Source: Apostichopus japonicus (taxonomy: Eukaryota; Echinodermata; Holothuroidea; Aspidochirotida; Stichopodidae). Taken from it: a DNA stretch of 64,000 nucleotides. Below, piece by piece: positions 13,115 to 24,062 of this stretch (positions within the stretch are counted from its first letter, which is position 1; each line of letters begins with the position of its first letter). Location: positions 17,087,001-17,151,000 of the forward strand of contig NC_092566.1 in the NCBI RefSeq assembly GCF_037975245.1. The letters run 5' to 3'. The notes under the pieces are model-generated. The model did no database searches. It had not been told where the DNA came from and saw only the letters and a program-made list of their open reading frames with translations. Position numbers and translations under genes: made by a program.

Positions 13115-13603
13115 CTGCTAAACTGCTATACTCCGGTTGGACTGAACTGTTTTCGTCGGTTATCTGATCGGTTATCAGTACAGTTGATCCTGCAATCATG
13201 ATGAAACAAAGTAAGTTTCACAACCTTAATCACATTCAAAGCAACAAATAGGAAATTATTTTCTGGCTACTTGTTTAAAAAAAACTATAACTCAAATTTA
13301 TTTATTCCAAAATTGGCGTCAATTAATCACCGCAGTTTCTGCAGTAGATACGCAAGTTAATAAACTACACTTAATTCTTATGGAAGTTCTACGTAGCCAG
13401 CTGATTTTTTTAAAGTATTTTATGATCATTTTTTCTTCTTCAAATTTAGCCAAAAATGCAAAAGAGCGAGCCTTTTTGTCCTTCCGATACATCGTGTAAC
13501 TTGTCAACTTTCCACAGCCGAAACATGAAATGAGCACAAGTAAATGAACAACAAAGTATACAAGGAATAACGGTGTGAAACCAATAAAATATAAACTAAA
13601 CAA
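13115..13603 (-). other. Block A: membrane-helix-like ORF and exon-like segment of unknown origin
   Basis: Representative of the ten block-A copies. The open frame at 13603-13319 holds a strongly hydrophobic stretch (FIGFTPLFLVYFVVHLLVLI) followed by basic residues. Further along the same strand, 13189-13115 is bounded by a good acceptor (tcatcatgattgcag) and a donor (agcag/gtatga). It encodes 25 codons containing a PEYSSL tyrosine motif. This could be a captured receptor exon pair, an intron-containing PLE leader or chance. Frames are not conserved in all copies (the 18.3-kb copy is shifted), which argues against current function. No product is recognised. Confidence 0.2.
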
Positions 13604-13789
13604 TCAAACACAAGGAACAAAGAAGCTAAATACGTTTAAAGAAACTTGTACAATTATAATGGTTAAATATATAGACACATGCCTCTGTTAAGGTCTACCA
13701 AATGTGAATTAGTCTTAAGAATCCTATTGGGCTCTAGCTGTCTACGTTTTTCTACGTATTAAGAAAAACTTTGTTACACCAAAGTGAGT

Positions 13790-14395
13790 TTACGGTTATC
13801 GAACAGATCAAGAGAGTGGTTCTGGAAATTAAAACTGCAAGAGGACATTTTAAGGTGTATTTTTTATGTTTATTGAAACGTAAGCGAAATTTCGAGTCTG
13901 ATTCAACAACATGTATGCCATAATCACAAACGTTGCAGTGAGATATGATGTGACATTTTCACAATCACTATGGTGGCGTTTCGGGAAATTTAACATTGCG
14001 GATATTTATTTTGGCTCCAACCGTGATATGCTTACACACTTGACAACTTAACAACCGATATCACCTTTGCGGGACAGATAGAGAAACGAAAAGTGTGAAG
14101 AATACCAGCAGCCGCTTGAGAAGATGGGGTTAACGCAATGCAGGAGTAAGGGTCGTTATCATACTAAAGAGAGTATGGATCATCTTTGAGATATTATTAC
14201 AAAGTAAAATATCAAAGGAATGTTTAAGTTCAATGTCCTCACAAGCGAGTACGCCGTTGGCGAGAGGGATTTGGGTGTAAAAAAGATGTAACAGCCAAAG
14301 AGACCAATAGAACTTCACTTGGGACGCCGGTAGTGAGATTATTGATAACTCTTAGACATGTGTCGTATCCTCCGAAAAGTCTAGTGATGTTATGC
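13790..14395 (-). pseudogene. PLE RT and GIY-YIG-like remnant
   Basis: First long unit after the short-unit block. The RT part is frameshifted ahead of FYTQIPLANGVLACEDIELK. The endonuclease-like part lies at about 13960-13790 and carries extra small indels. A solo LTR interrupts the repeat 180 bp to the right. Confidence 0.7.
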
Positions 14396-14581
14396 AATAT
14401 GGGACTAAAGAATAAAAAAAAATAAGAAATAAATGTACATCTGAACTGTTCTGTTAAGTACAGTAGCAGAGTCTACAAATATCAGGTGTCAAGTTTGGAT
14501 TTTGAAACCAATGACAATTGTATCAGGAATAAAGTTCAGAATTAAAATGTTATCTTATTACTGACCTCTGACTCTAATTAT

Positions 14582-15313
14582 TGTTATGAAATAGTGATAC
14601 CATCTCTTTGATGTTACCGAAACACTCCATCGAGACACCTTACAGGCCCCTTATATATTTATCTAGGTCATGGATTCAGTTTTCCCACGAGAAGTTTTAA
14701 CTATCTCATTGAATCTTGTTACAGGACCTTTTCCCAAAATAGATTCCATTATGTCTGCGGAACATTCGAGAAGGTTCTCTCACGTGGTATGGAAGTTTCC
14801 ATAGAAAAGGGAGGGACTTCCAAACTCCCAACCAATCAGGGCAGATCAGTGCCAGCGCACTTATTTTTATATCGTTAAGTTAATACAGGATGAGCAGGTT
14901 ATTGGCTGCCTTCTGATTGTGCGCAGAAGGATGTTATAGAAGTAAGGTATAAAAGGGGGTGGGGGTTTCGCAAGTTTATCACTCCGTCATAAGTTTGTGT
15001 CTCCGTCATCAGTTCGTGACTTCGTCATTGCTTCGTCATCATTTCATCACTCCTTCTAATTGCGTAATTGACGGAGTCAAATCATTGTAATTTTGTTTTA
15101 TTTGTAAGAGAATCGACAGAGAAGAAATTATACCGAATCATTAATCAAATCCTATCTCGTCAAATTGTTTTTCTGTGAACTCATTGTTTTCTCCCGTTCG
15201 AGACATCTCCTGAAGAAGCATAAATACGGCATCAAGATAACCCCAGTACCTTTCTATCGCGAGTCCCGATATAGTATTACTATCGGAGGAGCCGGGCTCG
15301 TCACAATATTACA
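14582..15313. mobile_element. Probable solo LTR
   Basis: About 732 bp interrupt an array unit between ctctaattat and attatctctac. With a TTAT duplication (14578-14581 and 15314-15317) the insert starts TGTTATG and ends ATTACA, the usual TG...CA of an LTR. With a 5-bp ATTAT duplication it would end in AC instead. It contains a TATA-like ggtataaaagggg near 14945, then tccgtcat-type short repeats. No internal domain or second LTR is present, which fits recombination between two LTRs. The family (Ty3/gypsy-like or other) cannot be fixed from the LTR alone. Confidence 0.75.
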
Positions 15314-16529
15314 TTATCTCTACTTTTCATTTTGGTCGACTTAGTTTATGACATAAACATGCCTCAGAATATACCATCCCAAGTGTATTCTTTTTGGAGG
15401 CAACTAGGGACCCGATATCCCCTTAAATGATGGAAGTCGGCTTTAACCACCCAGGGGCTACACCCCTCTTTATTAAACCTCGGAATCACTTCTGGCGCTA
15501 CCTTTTCATGCACGTACCTATTTGCCTGAGGAATTTAGGTCCCCGCCCCCATCTCGCCCCTCTTTTGAAAATTATTCACTCTTAAACACTTAGATTATTC
15601 TCTAGGTTCAAACGATTATACACACTATCGCATTTTAATTCTTTAACATCGCGTTTCTCTTTCAACATTCACATTTACCCTTTTTCTTTACTTGCACATC
15701 ATGCCGAACCGTACCATCAGTTAAATTCCATTTAGAAGCATTTGCTCAATTTTTTTGAGGTAACCTAATGTTTTTTAGTGGTCATATACACATGTCCCAC
15801 TGCCCATCGGTGTTTGTGACCTGCTTCCCCACTACCTGTCATACCTGCTAAACTGCTATACTCCGGTTGGATTGAACTGTTTTCGTCGGTTATCTGATCG
15901 GTTATCGGTACAGTTGATCCTGAAATCATGATGAAACAAAGTAAGTTTCACAACCTTAATCACATTCAAAGCAACAAAAAGGAAATTATTTTCTGGCTAC
16001 TTGTTACAAAAACTATAACTCAAATTTATTTATTTATTTATTCCAAAATTGGCGTCAATTAATCACCGCAGTTTCTGCAGTAGATACGCAAGTTAATAAA
16101 CTACACTTAATTCTTATGGAAGTTCTACGTAGCCAGCTGATGTTTTTAAATTATTTTATGATCATTTTTTCTTCTTCAAATTTAGCCAAAAATCCAAAAG
16201 AGCGAGCCTTTTTGTCTTTCCGATACATCGTGTAATTTGTCAACTTTCCACAGTCGAAACATGAAATGAGCAGATATAAATGAACAAGAAATTATGCAAG
16301 AAATAACGGTGTGAAGCCAATGAAATATAAACTAAACAATCAAACACAAGGAACAAAGAAGCTAAATACGTTTAAAGAAACTTGTACAATTATAATGGTT
16401 AAATATATAGACACATGCCTCTGTTAAGGTCTACCAAATGTGAATTGGTCTTAAGAATTCTATTGGGCTCGAGCTCTCTACGTTTCTACATATTAAGAAA
16501 AGCTTTCTTATACCAAAGTGAGTTTTAGG

Positions 16530-17132
16530 TTATTGACCAGATCAAGAGAGTGGTTCTGAAAATTAAAACTACATGGGGACCTCTATTAGGTGTATTTTTT
16601 ATGGTTATTGAAACGTAAGCGAAATTTGTTATCTGATTCAACAACTTGTATGCCATAATCACAAACGTTACAGTGAGATATGTATATGACATTTCCACAA
16701 TCACTATGGCGGCGTTTCGGGAAATTTAACATTGCGGATATTTATTTTGGCTCCAACCGTGATATGCTTACACACTTGACAACTTAACAACCGATATCAC
16801 CTTTGCGGGACAGATAGAGAGACGAAAAGTGTGAAGAATACCAGCAGCCGCTTGAGAAGATGGGGTTAACGCAATGCAGGAGTAAGGGTCGTTATCATAC
16901 TAAAGAGAGTATGGATCATCTTTGAGATATTATTACAAAGTAAAATATCACAGGAATGTTTAAGTACAATGTCCTCACAAGCGAGTACGCCGTTGGCGAG
17001 AGGGATTTTGGTGTAAAAAGATGTAACAACCATAGAAACTAATAGAACTTCACTTGGGACGCCGGTAGTGAGATAATTGATAACTCGTAAACATGTGTCG
17101 TATCGTGCGAAAAGGCTAGTGATGTTATGCAA
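16530..17132 (-). pseudogene. PLE remnant: RT fragment plus GIY-YIG endonuclease-like fragment (representative copy)
   Basis: The RT part (17132 down to 16866) reads LRVINYLTTGVPSEVLLVSM followed by VVTSFYTKIPLANGVLACED. This resembles the conserved start of Penelope RTs, of the form LVSLDVTSLYTNIP. It breaks off about 60 residues later, before the catalytic aspartate pair. Some 150 bp further on, the minus strand reads HSDCENVxYISHCNVCDYGI and then a segment ending RFNNHKKIHLKEVP. That is the layout of a PLE GIY-YIG domain (Cys-rich lead-in, a YGI/YVG-like core, an RxNNH motif). The core is altered (DYGIHVVES), and stops and frameshifts separate the parts. The order RT then endonuclease matches intact PLEs; several hundred intervening residues are absent. 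Confidence 0.8.
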
Positions 17133-18511
17133 TATGGGATTAAAGAAGAAAAAAATAAGAAATAAATGTACATCTGAACTGTTCTGTTAAGTACAGAAGC
17201 AGAGTCTACAAATATCAGGTGTCAAGTTTGGATTTTGAAACCAATGACAATTGTATCAGGAATAAAGTTCAGAATTCAAATGTTATCTTATTACTGACCT
17301 CTAACTCTAATTATCTCTACTTTTCATTTTGGTCGACTTAATTTATGACATAAACATGGGTCAGCATATATCATCCCAAGTGTATTCTTTTCGGGGGCAA
17401 CTAGGGACCCGATATCCCCTTATATGATGGAAATCGGCTTTAACCACCCGAAGCTACACCCCTCATTATTAAACCTCGGAATCACTTCTGGCGTTCCCTT
17501 TTCATGCACGTACCTATCAGCCTGAGGAATTTACGTCCCCGCCCCCATCCCGCCCTCTTTTGAAAATTATTCACTCTAAAACACTTACATTATTCTCTAT
17601 GTTCAAACGATTATACACACTATCGCATTTTAATTCCTTAACATCGCGTTTCTCTTTCAACATTCACATTTACCCTTTTTCTTTACTTGAACATCATGCC
17701 CAACCGTACCATCAGATAAAATTCCATTTAGAAGCATTTGCTCAATTTTTTAAAGGTAACCTAATGTTTTTTAGTGGTCATATACACATGTCTCACTGCC
17801 CATCGGTGTTTGTGACCTGGTTCCCCACTACCTGTCATACCTGCTAAACTGCTATACTCCGGTTGGATTGAACTGTTTTCGTCGGTTATCTGATCGGTTA
17901 TCGGTACAGTTGATCCTGCAATCATGATGAAACAAAGTAAGTTTCACAACCTTAATCACTTTCAAAAGCATCAAATAGGAAATTATTTTCTGGCTACTTG
18001 TTAAAAAAACTATAAATCAAATTTATTTATTTATTTTAAAATTGGCGTCAAGTAATCACCGCAGTTTCTGCAGTGTATACGCAAGATAATAAACTACACT
18101 TAATTCTTATGGAAGTTCTACGTAGCCAGCTGATTTTTTTTTTTTTGTAGTATTTTATGATCATTTTTTCTTCTTCAAATTTAGCCAAAAATGCAAAAGA
18201 GCGAGCCTTTTGTCCTTCCGATACATCGTGTAACTTGTCAACTTTCCACAGCCGAAAACATGAAATGAGCGCAAATAACTGAACAAGAAATAACGGTGTG
18301 AAACCAATGAAATATAACCTAAACAATCAAACACAAGGAACAAAGAAGCTAAATACGTTCAAAGAAACTTGTACAATTATAATGGTTAAATATATAGACA
18401 CATGCCTCTGTTAAGGTCTACTAAATGTGAATTAGTCTTAAGAATTCTATTGGGCTCGAGCTGTTTACGTTTCTACATATTAAGAAAAGCTTTCTTATAC
18501 CAAAGTGAGTT

Positions 18512-19120
18512 TTAGGTAATTGAACAGATCAAGAGAGTGGTTCTGAAAATTAAAACTACATGGGGGACCTCTTTTAGGTGTATTTTTTTTATGGTTATTG
18601 AAACGTAAGCGATATTTTTATCTGATTCAACAGCATGTATGCCATAATCACAAACGTTACAGTGAGATATGTATATGACATTTTCACAATCACTATGGCG
18701 GCGTTTCGGGAAATTTAACATTGCGGATATTTATTTTGGCTCCAACCGTGATATGCGTACACACTAACAACTTAACAACCGATATCACCTTTGCGGGAAA
18801 GATAGAGAGATGAAAAGTGTGAGGAATACCAGCAGCCGCTTGAGAAGATGGGGTTAACGCAATGCAGGAGTAAGGGTCGTTATCATACTAAAGAGAGTAT
18901 GGATCATCTTTGAGATATTATTACAAAGTAAAATATCAAAGGAATGTTTAAGTTCAATGTCCTCACAAGCGAGTACGCCGTTGGCGAGAGGGATTTGGGT
19001 GTAAAAAAGATGTAACAGCCAAAGAGACCAATAGAACTTCACTTGGGACGCCGGTAGTGAGATTATTGATAACTCTTAGACATGTGTCGTATCCTGTAAA
19101 AGGGCTAGCGATGTTATGCA
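18512..19120 (-). pseudogene. PLE RT and GIY-YIG-like remnant, last copy
   Basis: Its endonuclease-like segment is in one open frame: NFPKRRHSDCENVIYISHCN followed by VCDYGIHAVES. The RT part shares the FYTQIPLANG variant with the 14.1-kb copy. The array ends just to the right. Confidence 0.7.
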
Positions 19121-19326
19121 GTAGGGGATTAAGGAAAGAATCAACAAATTCTAGAGAGATGCATCTACCTATGGTATTGACTGGAACCTCGGTCTTTTTA
19201 GCCAGTATACGTTCACAAGTCTCTGTAACCGTACTTAACTTCTCTATTGCGATTGTTTGGTTGTATGTTTAATAATTCACTGTATTGGAAGTGTTGTATC
19301 TTGTTTATAAGTTTTAAATATCTTAC

Positions 19327-20055
19327 CACAATTTTCTTCGTCTTTGCCGTTAACACAGTCGGCCGTGCCGTCACATAGGAACATTTGTGGAACAGTGATA
19401 TTTTCGTCACAACGAAATGGAGCCACCGTGACCGTCGGACATTGCAGACCTTGTAAAAATAACAATATTGACACCTTTGGGTATAATCATTACATAAATA
19501 AATCTAACGTTCTATGTAATTCTAAACACTCAGCAAATGATTGACAAAGCATATACTTGTAAAATTAGTTATAATTTTTCCTATATTATACTTTAAATAA
19601 ATGGACCCAAACACATATGGCGTTATGCGCCTTAGGTCGCCTATACTGCCTAAAAACAACATTAAATAAAATCAAATTTTTATCTTGAAAACTATTAATT
19701 TATTGTATCTTCGGTGTCATTCTATCCTGAAAGAAACTGATTGTATACTGTTGAGAAAAATAGATAACTTTTTCAATATAACGTATTACAAAGGCTTGAT
19801 ATCTCTCACATGTGGACATTTCTTTATTATTAATATTATAACCAATACGTCGAAAAATTTATTGACCACTAACCTGTGGGGCCGTGCGGGTGCCTTATTT
19901 AGGAAAAGCGTTTAAAGAGGAAACATGATCGTGACAAGGAAAAAGTTATAAGTTATAAAATTAAAGCAAAATCAGGAGTAATTACCTAACCCAAACGGTA
20001 ACAAACTGATGCAACTGGACAGCAGAAACAAACGTAATGGAATCTGCGTTCCCAT
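19327..20055 (-). CDS. Adhesion-GPCR-like gene A: signal peptide and LDLa-like exons (5' part only)
   Basis: Exon 1 (20055-19986) begins MGTQIPLRLFLLSSC, a typical signal peptide, and ends in phase 1 at GTAATT. Exon 2 (19449-19327) is phase 1-1 and encodes an LDL-receptor class A-like module: CPTVTVAPFRC, then FLCDGTADCVNGKDEENC. The calcium-binding acidic cluster is present. The third LDLa cysteine is absent (DENITVPQMF has none), which leaves five. The design (signal exon in phase 1, then a 1-1 LDLa exon) matches the 5' end of gene B. The remaining exons would lie left of 19,327, where only the repeat array is seen, so either a >19-kb intron holds the array or the gene is truncated. Assignment to the adhesion GPCR family rests on similarity to gene B. 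Confidence 0.75.
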
Positions 20056-21780
20056 ATTGTTCTTCCTTTTCAAAGCGATAGAAAACGTTTCCAATGATAT
20101 AGTAGTATGTTCCTCTTTGTTTCAATTCACTTAGCTGGTATGGTTAAGCGACGCAAGTAATGTTTCCCTAAACACGGAGCAAGTACGGTGCGTACATCAT
20201 AGCTCAGGGAACTCGATCAGCAGTTTTTGAATATGCTGGTTGTCATTTGAGATCCACACAATAACATGCGGTCATAATTTTGGTAAGTTTGACATTTCTT
20301 CATGCTGTTTGATGTAATTCTGTACTGACAGAAGCATTACTAGAATATATCAATGGTAAATGCATTTTCATCATGTACAATAGGAGAATGATGTATGACT
20401 CCCACTGATTTTTTATTTTATTTCCTTCATGATAATTTCATGTTCGTTTGAAGTTCAAACTTTTTGTACCCAAAGTGTACTGTCAATGGTTCCAAAATCT
20501 CCAGAAAATAACGTTTTGTTCTTCTACAAATTTTGATTTGATTTCATTAGTTGCCTTGTTATAACATTGTGCCAATCAATCCAGGAATAAAGCTTATCAA
20601 ATTAGTAGCCTAAATGTTGTAGGAAATTAAATGCAATAGCAATTTTGAAGATCTTGTGTGTGATGTTACATTAAATGTGTAAAGGTAGCAAAGAATTGCT
20701 AAATTTTTTGACTATCTGGTAACAAGTTGTACATTATATATGCCTCTCGCTTTTTGCTTCTTTATCTTTTGCTTCGAGGGGGTTGGAGGAGGGCACGCGG
20801 CCAAACCTTCCAACTAACGAGTGGCTAAATCATGTCATCTAAAAGTTTGAATTTTTTACTCTGCTAAGCTCTTGATAAAGTCTCTTATAACTTTTTTTCT
20901 GTCTGTAGATTCTCCCCAGATTTTAAGGCATCCATCATAGGTATTTACTCTCCAGCTTCTCACCCTCCTTCAAAAGGAGCATGTTAAATTTGTTATTTAT
21001 GTAGATCTGAAATTCAAACGCTTCTTTGTACATTGTTCCTCCAGATTGTCATGTGTTCTTTACTTGACTGCTCGCTTGTATAGGTGAAGACTACTTGGGA
21101 AGTTCTCATCTTCACTTGTCACTGAATCTTTGGAACAATACGCTAACTAATAGTAATTTTTAAGGAGTGTTATTGTGGCAGTAAAAATCCACAGCTTAAC
21201 GAGACCAATTTCATTTGAGCTTCCTAATTATTGAATATTTTGAATACAAGTAAACTGTTTTGAAGATTTCCCTGCAGTTTGCGACTTGTATAAAGCTTTA
21301 TTGCTAGCATATAAAAAGTGAAAATTGAATCAATGTAATTTCATCCCTCTTCTATCACTATATGAAAATACATCACTATGTGCACGGATTTATTTCAAGT
21401 AAAACGGACAAGTAGAGTTATTGGGAATGATGGCCAGTTACTGGTGGTGATCTCTGGTGATTGTTGATGGACGGTTCCCATTGATTGACATAGTGTAGTA
21501 TCAAAGTGCACGTCAACCTTCCTCTTTAGTGTTCTCCCACGAATTGGTGACAGTTTTTACATATTTGTGTTGTTTCAGTGCACTTTATTTATGTTGCATT
21601 TGGTAAAATCCAAAGGGCACAAAATAAAGCGGTTTCAAATGTTAAACCTATCGTTTCTAGGATCACTCTTTTGAGTCTGTTTTTTTTTCTTCAAAACGTT
21701 ACGACAAGCTATTTTTTGTCAGATTGGAAGCTCATAATCATGTTTCTTTATAGGAAAGAACCCGTCGAAAGCCCTCTTCT
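20056..21780. other. Upstream region of gene A, no feature recognised
   Basis: AT-rich sequence with no convincing exon, repeat or RNA. It should contain the promoter and 5' UTR of gene A, but I see no clear TATA or initiator element. Confidence 0.5.
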
Positions 21781-21789
21781 ACGCAAGTT

Positions 21790-22205
21790 ATAATGGTGAT
21801 GTACAATTGTCATTGGTTTGATTTTAGCATGTCGTATGCCAGCATCGACGAGTTTGGCAGAAGACAGTCCTGACCATGAAATAATATTGTCGACCCATCG
21901 AAGACGAGGTCTGCCAGGACCGCGACGAGTACCGGCAGGAAGACCACCAATCGCAGCACGTGCAAAGCCACCCTGTCTTGCCGCATGTCCAAGCCACATG
22001 GTTTTCCTACGAATGATTTCGTTGGATGAGAAACACAACCGACCGCCAATCATCTCATGCAGCCGTTTGAAACATGGTTTTGCCATCTGATGTTAAGCAA
22101 CGCACCACAGATTGACCTTCCCAGAATGTAATACTTCTTCAAATCACCCGACTTCAAAGTCAGTGTGGCTGCACCATATAAAACCCTAGATAGAATTAGT
22201 GCTAC
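21790..22205 (-). pseudogene. C-terminal fragment of a non-LTR retrotransposon RT polyprotein
   Basis: The minus strand reads VLYGAATLTLKSGDLKK, then IRWQNHV, then after a frame change KTMWLGHAARQG and RRGPGRPRLRWVDNI. This is the standard tail of endonuclease-RT ORFs (a YG.ETW-like motif, a WxGHxxR motif and a GRPxxRW motif). The coding part ends near 21,748-21,790. No clear duplication was found. Upstream RT motifs are absent. Confidence 0.75.
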
Positions 22206-23379
22206 TAAAAGGGTTTTTTACAGCCTGCTTCGACGGAGTCACTCTTTGTCCAAAAAAAGCTCCAAAACCAAACCAGGATAAGAAATAAAATCTTCCGGAG
22301 TCTCAGTTGAAGCTTCCCAAAACCCTGTTTGTCTTTGCCAAACTTTTCAAGAAAGCCAGACCCAACACCTTAATATCCCCAATCAGAACCTAGAAACATT
22401 GAAATAACACCAGGAAACCCAGAGTCTACAAATTCTCTTCTAAAACCTAAAACAAATGCGTCCAAAAATAACTCCGCAGTTGTTTGTGGTATTAACCCTG
22501 GTGTTACTGACAACTAAATAGAACTTATTAATCAGGGGAATAAACCAAATTTTGTTAAATATCAATAACTAAGATAACCATGAGACAACCTTGTTAAAAA
22601 AATAGTTGACCCTAGGATGTTCGAAACATAGAGTAGAGCAATACCAAGAAAGTCCACCAGTCCTCCAATGCTAGAAATGTCAAGGCTTTGGCCACACATT
22701 CGACAACTGTTAAAACGAAACAAAATGTCTAACATGTGGTGGAAACCACACAAAATAAGAGTGCACGCATTTAAAGAAAATAAACATACTGAAAATTGGA
22801 GGCAAACATGTAGCACTATACAAACTATCAATAAATAAAACAGAACAGACTTGATGAAAGTTCAAAACAAGAATCTCATTCCCAAATAGCCACTCCGAAA
22901 CAATCGCACTAAAAAAAAATCATTGACTCCTCCCCAGTTGACTTAGTAGATTCTTTGTTGAGCTCGCTAAATTTGTTACGCCATTGTCTCGGCCCTTTCC
23001 AACCTAAATCTACACTAACCGTTGAAGAACTAAATAAAAATATTTTACTTTTCAAATTCTTAATCTCCATTATCTGATGAATAATAACATTTCCAGTTCC
23101 TTCAAAGATCTTCATATTAGTATTAACTATGTCAGCTCATAACTCCCACACCTTCTTTGCGAAGCTAACATTCTCCAGCTCGATCATCTCCATCCAGGAA
23201 ACTAGATAGTTCAAGCCACTTTTGTAATCCCAGAATGAAGGAAATTGTCTTATCCATCAGCAGAAAACAAATAAATTAAAGAGATCTTTTAGTGAGATTG
23301 CTGGCGAAAAGATCCTAAAATTGTTGGGAAGAAAGTTAAGTCTTCTTAAACACAATCTGGAACATAGCTCGGTAAAATC
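22206..23379. other. Unassigned sequence, possibly the body of a decayed repeat
   Basis: Short frames only, with no known motif. It lies directly before the repeated tail at 23,380-23,706 and may belong to the same old element. Inference only. Confidence 0.3.
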
Positions 23380-23706
23380 TAATAAACAGTAAAAGCTATC
23401 GTATTGTTGACCCGTCTGACCAAATTTATCTCCTTTTTAAGGCTTCCACTAAGTCTAGCATTTTGGACATCACCACAGGTCCAAATTAAGACAGTGCCAG
23501 AAAAACCTTCATTAATAATTTTATTAACTCCAACCGAGTGTATTTTACTCCCAATTTTGATGACATTACTATTCAAGAGAACGAAATTACCGCCCCCATT
23601 TGTAGTAAGGAGGGCTCCTCTGGCAAGCAGTGCTTCTGCACTGAGCAGGACTACCCTCATTAAAAGACGACAATAATAAAAAAAATAATAATAATAATTA
23701 AAAAAT
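23380..23706 (+). repeat. 3' end of an interspersed repeat with an AAT-rich tail
   Basis: The segment gagggctcctctgg...gcagtgcttctgcactgagcaggactacc (23,613-23,657) runs into an AAT-rich tail to 23,706. The reverse complement of the same segment, more diverged, lies at 37,569-37,617, next to another A/T-rich stretch. Two dispersed copies with the same tail geometry point to a retrotransposed family with L2/CR1-like 3' ends. A plus-strand frame ends ...SASALSRTTLIKRRQ; its relationship is not recognised. Confidence 0.6.
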
Positions 23707-23857
23707 AATTACGACACTGGCTATTACCAGCAGTGTGAGTGTTTTAGGATTTTAATAATTAACGTTATTTTACAATAGAAAGTCAAATGGGTAACATATA
23801 TCACATCACAACATTGCTCAGCAAATTGGTACATTGAAGTGATAACAGTCTCCTTAC

Positions 23858-24062
23858 CTTGGGAAATACGTGAGTAGAGTAAAGCAGAAGAAGATTGGAG
23901 GTGCCTTGCAAAAGCCTCGGTGTCGCCATCATTGTAGCAGGCCTGTATGTGAAACAAATGTCTAGTTACTATTTTAAAACTCTTCAAGTACCCTTGAAGG
24001 GTAACTACCTTGTTTTCTGCCAATTGAAGTAGGGTGGGATCTTTTAACAGAGTGTGAAAACT
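23858..24062 (-). other. Two weak candidate exons of an unknown gene
   Basis: 24062-24009 (acceptor cttag, donor aacaag/gtagtt) encodes 18 codons containing HTLLKDPTLLQLAENK. 23942-23858 (acceptor catacag, donor cccaag/gtaagg) encodes ACYNDGDTEAFARHLQSSSA and a few more residues. They join in phase 0 and look helical. I do not recognise the family. A further open stretch near 24,190-24,240 (LLAGYDENELKAACY) has splice-like borders but does not join in phase. Confidence 0.25.

Larger units (their letters stand above)
1..19138 (-). repeat. Tandem array of degenerate Penelope-like element units
   Basis: Head-to-tail repeats begin before the window and end near 19,138, where the match stops at the sequence ttaaggaaagaatc. 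Long units recur about every 1,990-2,000 bp once insertions are subtracted. The RT-fragment anchor lies near 193, 5587, 7587, 14130, 16866 and 18854. On the minus strand each long unit holds a PLE reverse-transcriptase fragment, then a GIY-YIG-like segment, then a non-coding or unknown block (block A). Block A has ten copies, near 831, 6228, 8223, 9140, 10060, 10975, 11890, 12777, 15500 and 17500. Copies are close to identical but carry scattered indels that change the frames, so no unit looks translatable. PLEs are known to insert as partial tandem copies. Here the middle of the RT is missing from every copy, so an already deleted derivative was amplified. Confidence 0.85.

Noticed and set aside
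22562-22831. 89-codon hydrophobic minus-strand frame
   Set aside because: Low-complexity hydrophobic translation of AT-rich sequence with no motif; probably chance within old repeat sequence.
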